From Hawksworthiomyces lignivorus (lineage: Eukaryota > Ascomycota > Sordariomycetes > Ophiostomatales > Ophiostomataceae), in assembly GCA_002917075.1 (NCBI GenBank), contig NTMA01000133.1, positions 29,688-93,687 on the forward strand: a stretch of DNA of 64,000 nt, given 5' to 3'. Each line of letters opens with the position of its first letter. Position 1 is the stretch's first letter. A model generated the notes under the pieces. That model had not been told where the DNA came from, searched no databases, and saw only the letters and a program-made list of their open reading frames with translations. Shown here piece by piece: positions 56,203-64,000 of the stretch. The position numbers and the translations under genes were made by a program.

Positions 56203-57536
56203 TTATGCACTAGCAAGATTGAGCACAAATCTGCCAACGCTCTCTCCTTGCTCGATAGCATCCAAGCAGCTGCCAACGTCTTCCAGCTTCCTTGGGACAA
56301 CAATAGTCCTCACTTTGCCGTCGAGCAGGCAAGCCAGAGCCTCCTCCGCGTCCTGCCTCGTCCCAAGAGATGTTCCGATAACACGTATGCCCTTGCCGAC
56401 AAAGTATTCTGGTCCTACTGGCAATACCATCTTGCCAGCCGCTGTTGGGGCACAGTCAGTCTATAATCTAGCCATGTTTGAATACCAAAGGGGTTTCTTA
56501 CTCAAACCAACGCAGCACAGCACCCCTGCCTTGCGTACGTATTGAATCGCCTGTTCGTACGATTTTTTGCTTGAGCTCATGACGATCACCCCATGAGCAC
56601 CGCCTCCGGTGATCTCGCGAATATCTGCTGGGAGATCCTAAATTCTGTTCGTGAGAAGCTCTCTTTCTTGTCTCTCCGGGATATCCCACTAACCTTGGCC
56701 TTTACGAAGTCAACAAATCGATCCGCGCCCAATTCGTTGCACAGGCGTTCCTTGTCGTCACCGGTATCAATTGCGAGCACCTTCAGCTGCCGAAGCTTGG
56801 CGTACTGTATTGCGCTGCGGAAAAAAAAAAAAAAAAAAAAAAAAAAGCGTTCAGCATGTGAATTCGACACAGTGCACAAACATCGAATAAGCACTCACAG
56901 ATGACCAAGACCTCCACCTGCCCCAACAATCGCCACCCAGCCGCCTGTGGGGATATCAGACACCTTGAGAGCACGATACACGGTAGTGCCGGCGCACAGG
57001 ATTGGGGCGGCTTCCATCGCATCGATGCCTTCCGGAACGCGCAAAAGGTAGCGGCTGTCGGCCACGGCATATTCTATCATGCAATCAGAAAATGGATGCT
57101 CTATATGCAGACAAGGAGAGGACGGGAGAGTGAGGGAGGGGAGCAGCTCACCAGCCCAGCAGCCGTTCACATCAACACTTGCCAGAATTCGCTGATCACA
57201 CAAGGCCTCACTGCCATTGAGGCAGAGCTCACATTTCTGACAGACATAATATAGCCATCTTACAGCGACCCGGTCACCAATCTTCCATTCCCCAGCATCT
57301 GCATCCGGACCCAGCGCAGCTATCCTTCCAATGCCTTCATGTCCTCCTATGTCGCCCTTGGGCACTAGGTAGGGATTCTCCCTCCGCGTGAGGTGGAGAT
57401 CGGATGCGCACACGCCAACAGCTTCGAGCTTAACTAATATCTGAGTGTTGCTCAGCTCTGGAATCGGCCGCTCCTCGACTACCACATCGTGCGGAGTCTT
57501 GTTAATAGCAGCAAGGTAGGTCTTTGCCCCGGCCAT
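56203..57536 (-). CDS. Zinc-dependent alcohol dehydrogenase (MDR family)
   Basis: Five exons: 57152-57536, 56899-57073, 56694-56814, 56502-56637 and 56203-56441, giving 351 aa, the usual yeast-ADH length. Catalytic zinc ligands Cys43 (VGVCASDLHL) and His66-Glu67 (GGHEGIGRI) are present, and the structural zinc lobe has four Cys at 99, 102, 105 and 113 (CQKCELC...ALC). Rossmann glycine motif GAGGGLGHLAIQYAK spans the exon 2/3 joint. The conserved MVLPVGPEYFVGKGIRVIGT and end segment DGKVRTIVVPRKLEDV are in exon 5. It interconverts primary or secondary alcohols and carbonyls with NAD(H); cytosolic, no targeting signal. Intron 56815-56898 carries T26 (sense strand) next to its 3' splice site. 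Divergent from the dienelactone hydrolase gene and in line with the BVMO, so probably the alcohol-oxidising step of this cluster (inference). Confidence 0.93.
56821..56846. repeat. A26 homopolymer inside an ADH intron
   Basis: On the coding (minus) strand this is T26, directly before the acceptor CCGCAG of the intron 56815-56898. Confidence 0.85.
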
Positions 57537-58087
57537 GGTTAATACTTTGAGTGATTATGCCCAGATAAGCAAAAACTTGGAATCGGTAAAATTCTAGTAA
57601 ATTTTGCAATATTCGCACCGCATGCACGATTTATGTGTCTAAGCTTGCGCCCACCGGCGAATGTCCGTAGCTTTAGATTGCGGTTCGTGATGTGCCCCAA
57701 TGGGGGGGTTAGCGCGTCCCCATGGGGGCGGATATGGTGAACAAAATCCATGATTGGAAGAGCTCATGGCTGCATGCTTTCGAGATCCATGGGTAGAAGA
57801 AGAAAAAGACCCACATAGCTCCACCCTCCATGTTAGCTCCGTGTTAGTTGTTGGTTGGAATGAGTCGAATGCATGCTTCCGACACCAAGGCTGCGGCTCT
57901 GAGATTATACATTGTGTTAATTGTCTATTATCGCAGCCGTCAACGAAGCTCCAGCTCGCTGCTTTATTTAATTCTTAATTTTTGCCAAATTTTTTTTTTT
58001 TTTCAACCTCGGTCTGGGAATATCAAGAAATTGAAGAAAATAGCGGTAAAAAGAGGTTGTGCCAAGGAGCCACAGAGAGCCATCACA
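57537..58087. other. Divergent promoter, ADH / dienelactone hydrolase
   Basis: 551 bp. It contains a CGG-N7-CCG inverted repeat (57655-57667) and a T14-type run near 57990-58003 before the hydrolase start. No gene is seen. Confidence 0.55.
57655..57667. promoter_or_regulatory. CGG-N7-CCG inverted repeat, candidate Zn2Cys6 site
   Basis: CGGCGAATGTCCG, in the divergent ADH/hydrolase promoter. Inverted CGG half-sites with fixed spacing are the standard target of dimeric Zn2Cys6 factors. Confidence 0.4.
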
Positions 58088-58998
58088 ATGACTGCAGAAG
58101 ACATTCTCCCGCCCCAGTGCTGCACTCTGCCGCCGCTGAAATCAAGCTACCAGCCAATTGGAGAAACCATCACCATCAAAGGCAGAGACGACAAGCCTAT
58201 TGAGGTGTACAGCGTTGGTCCAAAAGATGCAGAGTATGGACTACTTTGTATTTATGACATCTTTGGCATGACCCCCAACACCAAGCAGGGGTGCGATGTT
58301 CTGTCGCAGTCGACAGGGTATCGAGTAGTGCTACCGGATTTCTTCCGCGGCGAGGCGTGGGACCACAATAATTTCCCGCCCCGGGAAGGGATCCCATTCC
58401 TGCAGAATTGGATCCGAGGCCTGGGCACCTGGGCCCTCATTAAGCCGGATCTGCTGCAGGTGGTAGAGATGATGAAGGCTGATGGGCAAAAGAAACTTGG
58501 GGTGAGTGCGGTCTGATCCTAGATAGCGACTTTTCCGAAAAAGAAAAAAAAAGCAGGGATGCTAAAAACACGCCATGACACGCAGTCGTACGGCTTCTGC
58601 TTTGGCTCAAAGAAGCTGTGCGAGGCAGCAGCCGACGGAGTCATGCCATTTGAGGCCATTGCCATGGTACACCCCTCCAACACGTTTATTGAGGATGCCA
58701 ATGGAGTCAACGTTCCATTAGCTCTTCTACCCAGCACCGGGGAGGATCCGAAAGTCATGGATGGATTCTGGGGTATAATGAAGACGAAGCCCGTCTTTCC
58801 AAAGTGTGTGCGCAAGGACTTTGTAAGTACTGTTGGCATACCCTGTTCTTTAATGACTGCTGCTGATGTTTACTCGGTGACTAGGATGTTCATCATGGCT
58901 TTGCAGCTGCTCGGTCCGATTGGAGCAATCCCCATTTAGAGAGCCGTGCACGCGAAGCGTACACAATTTTGAAGAAGTTTTTCGAGGCCAATCTTTAG
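58088..58998 (+). CDS. Dienelactone hydrolase family protein
   Basis: Three exons, 58088-58501, 58586-58822 and 58885-58998, giving 254 aa, the usual length. DLH is an alpha/beta hydrolase with a cysteine nucleophile that opens lactones such as dienelactones to keto acids. The nucleophile elbow GFCFGSKK puts Cys at residue 143; the catalytic His is at about 221 in VHHGFAAARSDW, and Asp at about 192 in STGEDPKV. The N-terminal block CCTLPPLKSSYQPIGETITIKG and LCIYDIFGMTPNTKQGCDVLS is typical of the fungal branch. Cytosolic. Its position between ADH and BVMO genes fits hydrolysis of a lactone or ester made by the monooxygenase (inference). The start has an ACAATGACT context and is preceded by a T-rich leader. 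Confidence 0.93.
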
Positions 58999-59873
58999 AA
59001 TATGAGCAGCCTAGAACACTTATCTTAGGTCTTTTGATTGGCCAATCGCTCATCACAGTAAACTTGTTTCATATACCAATACAATATAAAGCATAAGAGA
59101 TGAAGTAGCCAGTATTAGCGGATCTCGGTGATGCTTCAGAACCGAAGAGTCGACGAAGCGGGATATTGCGCTGGGAATTGCTTCCATTTAGACTATATTT
59201 TCATTACTATAACTGCGAATAGAGCTCTGACCAATAATCTTCCGTTTGATCTATTTAGGTATCGAGTAGCCTCATGAAAAATTATTGATAGGTGTAGTGA
59301 CTTTCTCCAAATTCTGCTGCTGGGTACTTTGCAACTAGCGCGGAATGAATTCTTTGGAACGCTGTATACGGGGTACGGAGAGTATACAAGGCACATATGT
59401 AAGATCTCCCTTGCGGATTACCGCCGTAATTGTCTCTGCTGCGTCTTTTCAATGTCAGCCGCAACTATACACCATGACTGCATCACACCAGGCAGATCGA
59501 CATTCCAGACCGCTGGCTCGGTAATGCATCTAGACCAACACAGTGCTTCGTAAATACGCCCAATACCTTTCAACTTTTATGCCTACGATCCGTATTAATA
59601 ACACTAGTACTAGTGGCAAATGAAGCACGAGGGATTTCATGGCTGAAAATGTATCGATACATCTACTCTGAAGCTATTCCTCTCTTTAATTTTGTAATGG
59701 CTACAGTCTGAGATTCCTTGCTGCATTCTACGACAATGAGATAGGACTCGTTGCGGTCCACTTATAGAGCCCTGTCAAGAACTTTACAATTTCGTGTATT
59801 CTACGGAGTATCAAATGTATGTACAATCTTATTTCCGACCCCTTTGTGTTACCAAAAGACAAAATTACATATC
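58999..59873. other. Convergent 3' intergenic region
   Basis: 875 bp between the hydrolase (+) and BVMO (-) 3' ends, longer than other convergent gaps here. AT-rich, with one exact TACGGAGTA (59802-59810) and an imperfect TACGGAGAG near 59371. No gene is supported. Confidence 0.5.
59802..59810. repeat. TACGGAGTA 9-mer, copy 5
   Basis: Exact copy of the recurring intergenic 9-mer. Confidence 0.6.
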
Positions 59874-61931
59874 TCATGCGGTTATATAGCTTGACAAGGG
59901 CAGGCCTTTCGCTTCCGTAATGCTCCTTCCATTTCCAAAGTAGGAGAATCTGTTCTTCTGTAGATAGACAATATCATAGTCCTCATATCTTGGCGATGCC
60001 AACGCATCGGCGAAATGCAGAATCGAACCCGCCCAGGGTCCTAGGAGCGGAAATTAGCCTCGGAGATTCTCAACACAGTTTACGAGGCGGTTTGAGCGAA
60101 ACTTACCAATGACCGGACCATCTGTCTTGCCGTTCTTATACCAACTAGAGCAGCCGGCAGACCAAACCATGCGCTTCATGAACTCATTTTTGTGCTCGAT
60201 CCAGTCATCTACGGCGTCTTGCTTGACATTCATATATCGGATCCGCTCAGTCTGCAATTTCTGAACGTATTTAATAATGTAATCGGCCATGCACTCGATG
60301 CCATACACTAGGGAACCATTTGCAAATGGAGCATTGGGTCCGTTCATGACTGTGTAGAATTGTTCAGTATGATAGAGCACGCCAGCTGCAGTCCAACAGT
60401 TAGGAGCAGAACGAACTTACCGAAATAATTTGGAAATCCTGGAACAGCAAGGGAGAGGTATGCCTGGGGGGTGCCAGCCATTACCTCGCCCAGGTCTTTC
60501 CCATTCAGCCCCTTGACGGGGAAGACAGGCTTGAACGAAGTGTCGAATCCCGTTGCTGCAACAATAACATCAAACTTAAAATGCTCGCCGTCGGCGGTGA
60601 CCAAGCCGTCTTCGACGGCCTCCGCAATCTGCGACGTGACAACGCGCGCATTCGGCTGGATCAGAGCCTCAAGATAGCCCGTCGCGGGGGTCGTCCGCCG
60701 GCAGCCGACGGGGTACTTGGGAACAAGCGCCTCTACCAGTTCCTGTCTATCGCCCAGCCTCTTCGTCATCGAAGCCGTGCTGTTCTCAAAGGCGGCCTTC
60801 TGGGCTGGGTGGTCCCGGGTGAACAGGTTGAAGACCTGGCACATCTGCTCGGTGAGCTTTTTGCGGTACGCCTTGAGATACTCCGGATCCTCATTGAAGT
60901 GCTTGATCTCTTCTGGAGAATAGGTCGTCTCGCGCCCGTCTGTGGCGTAGGCATCGACAAACTCGGCAGAGATCCAGACCTTGGACCGGTTGAAGCTGGT
61001 GAGCGTCTTGGCCTTGGGGGCCAGCCTGGGCAGGATCTGCACTGCCGACGCGCCGGCTCCAATAATTCCAATATTCTTGTCCTCGAAAGAGTACTCATTG
61101 TCCCAGGCAGCCGAGTGGACCAGCTTGCCCTTGAAAGTGTCCAGTCCCTTGATATCGGGCCACTTGTAATGACTGCCACATGGTTAGCAACCAAAACAGC
61201 AAGAGAGACAAAAACCGGCTGCTGGACCTACCTCAAAGCTCCGCTGGCGTTGATAAACACGTCGGCGAAAGTCTCAAAGACCCGCCCAGTGTTCAGGTCT
61301 TCGACTTCAACATCCCATTGTCCCTTGGAATCATTCCAGATGGCTGAGCGAACCTTGTGTTGCAGTCGGATGCGATCGTACAGCTGATGCCTGTGCGCAA
61401 ACGATTTGTAATACTCGAAAATCTCCTCGGCGGTAGCATAGCTGTAAAGAACCAACGTATCAGCAAAGAGCCTCGCAAAAATAACTGCATTGAAAGAGGG
61501 ACATGGGCTACTTACTAGCGACTCCAATTCGGATTTCCCTCAAAAGAGTACGTATAAATGTGTGCTGGGATGTCGCAGGAGCAGCCGGGGTAGCGATTTG
61601 CCAGCCAGACGCCACCAACGTCGGGAAACTTTTCATACACCTCGACCTCGATGTCTTGCAGGTGCTTGGTCTTGTACAGCAGCGCAAGGCCGGCGATCCC
61701 TGCTCCAACAGCCACAACCCGCATGCGCCGAGCCTGCTTAATAGGCTGCTCAACAATAGTGTACGTGGACGCGTTATCTGCACTCTGTTGTTTGGCAACC
61801 TCTGTGCTCTGGGGGTCGAGCGCCGCTGCAACGTCATTGGCCTCGACATGGTGGACCTCAGCGTCGGGCGCCTTGGAGGACCCCTCCAAGGTCAGGGATT
61901 GAACCCCCGTCTTAATGTCCTCTTGGATCAT
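59874..61931 (-). CDS. Baeyer-Villiger-type FAD monooxygenase
   Basis: Five exons: 61516-61931, 61232-61441, 60421-61172, 60107-60349 and 59874-60040, giving 595 aa. Type I BVMOs use FAD and NADPH to insert oxygen next to a ketone, yielding an ester or lactone. FAD-binding GAGIAG is at 76-81 (VVAVGAGIAGLALL), the BVMO fingerprint F-x-G-x3-H-x3-W-D is at 222-233 (FKGKLVHSAAWD), and the NADPH Rossmann motif GAGASA follows at 247-252. The downstream block IVAATGFDTSF is also typical, and the C-terminal block SILHFADALASPRYEDYDI with RFSYFGNG matches the MoxY/steroid-monooxygenase-like fungal branch. About 65 N-terminal residues before the FAD domain are unconserved. The ATG at 61931 is the first in frame. 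Family firm; substrate unknown. Confidence 0.92.
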
Positions 61932-63192
61932 GGTCTGCAACTTAAAAGACTCTAGAATTTTTTTTTTTTCGTAATTCAAGGAGAAGAGCACGAAAGGGAT
62001 GACGCGTTAGTGAGCAGCCCAAGAAACACAGAAACGGTATCTAGCTCAAAGTGCACAACTTCAGTCGCTGCAGAAAATGCGCAAGACTCCAAGCTATACA
62101 AATACCGCTTTTGTACAATTATAGATTGTGGCTGCGATGTCACCGTGGCTGTCCGTATCTGTCGAGAAGCTCGGAAGAATGCATACGAACTCCTTATAAC
62201 CAGGTTCATTCCGGGCAGAGTCGCAGCCCGCAATGCTCCAATCCACAATTACGGAATAGCGAATCCGAGAAGCTGTCAGGCCTCTGAAAGCCCCCTTCTA
62301 ATCCCAGGATTTCGCGTTGCAAAGTAGTCGAAGTCAGTGCATTTAGTGCAGTTGATCATTTAGACAGCTAACCCGTTGTTGACCATACCAACCCCAATAA
62401 ACTATGAGAATCCAGTAGCTCGTACAAAATATAGTATTTGACAATCGTGCATTCGCTACTTCGACCAATTCAAGCTCTTGCCCGGCGAGAGTCCCGGAAA
62501 ATGGCCGGTTTGCTTCACACCAGATATCGCTCTCCCCTTCGTCCCCCCCTCCCTCGCGTTCTATCGGCAAATTCTGTCCTTCGGGACCCGAGGGCAGCCT
62601 GAGCGCTTTTTGATGTTTCTACTTTTGTATAGCAAAACGTGCTCTGGGATCCCCTTCTCTGCTCTTCAGACACACATAGAAAACTGGATTCTTTCAGACC
62701 TGTGCATTGTTGTGAACGCATCGTGAGATTGTTAGCAATGAAGAGCAAAAAACGTCGCGAAGTTCTCTGCCGAATGGAAGATGTGATTTCTGGGCTACGG
62801 TACGCTGTTGGCGCACTAATTTAGTGCGCTGGTGCAAGGCGACATCGTGTTAATACGTGTGCTGTGGGTCGAATAAGGGCCTAATTTACCCCAACTCCCC
62901 AGATGTGCTAAGTGTTGTGGGGAAGAACTATCTCCATAGGCTAGCAGGGCGCTACCGCCTCGAAAGCATGCAATCGACCCTAGGACGTTGGGCAGAAGTG
63001 CTAGTTTTTTGTTGGAGAAGGGACTATTTTACGTGTAATGCTCGTCTCCACGGCCACTGACCAAGGATGACCGTTAACTTATATCTCGACCTACATCAAC
63101 ATCCGATGGTCATTTGTTTTCCGCTTCCGTCAGGCCACTTTCTTCCATCTCTTTTCCAACACCCTTGAGCACGTGGAAAAACAAATTCTGCC
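61932..63192. other. Divergent promoter region, BVMO / MFS transporter
   Basis: 1.26 kb. It contains CGG-N7-CCG at 62495-62507, a nearby CGG-N8-CCG (62483-62496 region), and CGG-N10-CCG at 62252-62267. An A11-type run lies just before the BVMO leader. The short frames present have no family features. Confidence 0.5.
62495..62507. promoter_or_regulatory. CGG-N7-CCG inverted repeat, candidate Zn2Cys6 site
   Basis: CGGAAAATGGCCG, in the divergent BVMO/MFS promoter; same half-sites and spacing as the site in the ADH/hydrolase promoter. Confidence 0.4.
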
Positions 63193-64000
63193 ATGGCTTT
63201 CCCAGGGACGGACGCGGAACCTCCTTCCGAAAAGGCAATCACGGAGGCGATTGAGAAGACATCTGAGTCGGGGCAGTCGGAGAACGGCCTCAGCGGCAGT
63301 GTCGATGCGACTGCCGAAGTCAAGTACGACAGCAAGGGCTTGCCCTTGGTGCCTCAGCCGAGTCGGTTTCGAGATGACCCTCTTGTAAGTTCCGTGCCAC
63401 CTCTGCTCTGCTGGACTCTTTGAGAAAGACAATGCTTTCATGCAGCAACATGCTGACCATGCCGCAAGAACTGGCCGATGTGGCTGAAATGGGCCGTTTT
63501 GATACAGGTATCATTTTCAGCGTTCCTAGGACCTTTCAACTGCGCCGTCGTCAATCCCTCTCTTGTTCTGCTTGCCAAAGAATACCATGTCACACCAGTC
63601 AAAGCGGCATACAACACAACGACGGCAATCATCCTTGCTGGAGTGATGGTGAGTGGACAATCATGATCCTCTCTACTCTTGGTCCGGAGCGCGGTTAACC
63701 TTCAGAGTAGAACTTCCTCTGGCAGCCTCTCTCCAATGTCTATGGTAGACGTCCCATCCTGCTCCTAAACATGGCTATCACTGTCCTGGGTGCTGTTGGG
63801 TCTGCCGTCTCCAAGACATTCCCTGCTCTGCTCGGAACACGCGCCCTCAACGGCGTCGGGCTCGCGGCCATGATGTCTCTAGGCCCGCCGATCATCAATG
63901 ATATGTTCTTCCTCCACGAGAGAGGCTTCAAGACTGGTATTTACACTGTCTTCCTCATCAATGGAGCACACGTCGCTGTCTTATGTAGGTCCCCCCCCAC
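63193..64000 (+). CDS. MFS transporter (3' partial)
   Basis: Exons 63193-63384, 63469-63648 and 63711-63984 are visible, with a further GTAGGT donor at 63985, so the gene continues past the window. The N-terminal 64 residues are cytosolic and charged (ending SRFRDDPL). Then NWPMWLKW, the usual lead-in of fungal drug/anion:H+ antiporter-type MFS proteins, and TM1 (AVLIQVSFSAFLGPFNCAVV). TM2-TM3 follow with the MFS signature loop PLSNVYGRRPILL, and then TM3-TM4 (GTRALNGVGLAAMMSLGPPIINDMF, with RG.G.GA-like spacing) and the HERGFKTGIY loop before TM5. It would move a small molecule across the plasma membrane; its divergent pairing with the BVMO suggests the substrate or product of this cluster (inference). 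Confidence 0.9.

Overview
The window is chromosomal DNA of a filamentous ascomycete. The evidence is short GT-AG introns (about 50-200 nt), pyrimidine-rich leaders, long single-gene transcription units on both strands, and families confined to or expanded in Pezizomycotina: HET domain, NACHT/ankyrin proteins, Zn2Cys6 regulators and OTT_1508-type deaminases. Protein resemblances (ODC, ZW10, PEX1) fit Sordariomycetes; the order is not certain. No rRNA, tRNA, CRISPR array or intact transposon was seen.

Layout. 1-30 kb is mostly conserved housekeeping sequence: cap-binding protein CBP80 (5' end outside the window), ZW10/Dsl1-type tether, an M16C zinc protease with a poly-acidic tail, ornithine decarboxylase with a long ATG-free leader, mitochondrial presequence protease Cym1, a taxilin that lacks its usual C-terminus, an unrecognised acidic/Ser-rich 651-aa protein, a nitronate monooxygenase and a DUF7053-like protein with a 7-nt first coding exon. 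30-51 kb is accessory in character: a HET-domain protein, an OTT_1508-like deaminase and a NACHT/winged-helix/C2H2/ankyrin protein lie around conserved PEX1, followed by a 12-exon SNF2-RING ATPase transcribed head-to-head with the NACHT gene. 51.5-64 kb looks like a catabolic or specialised-metabolism cluster: Zn2Cys6 regulator, VOC/glyoxalase-fold protein, zinc alcohol dehydrogenase, dienelactone hydrolase, Baeyer-Villiger-type flavin monooxygenase and an MFS transporter (cut by the window end).

How they may work together (inference). In the last region the enzyme types match the order alcohol to ketone (ADH), ketone to ester or lactone (BVMO), ring opening (dienelactone hydrolase), with import or export by the MFS protein and control by the Zn2Cys6 factor. 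Both intergenic promoters that serve the enzymes carry a CGG-N7-CCG inverted repeat, the kind of site such factors bind. In the 31-46 kb region the HET, deaminase and NACHT genes are all families linked to fungal self/non-self recognition or defence, and may form an allorecognition island. Coding density is about one gene per 3 kb. Intron coordinates were set by eye from splice consensus, reading frame and family continuity.
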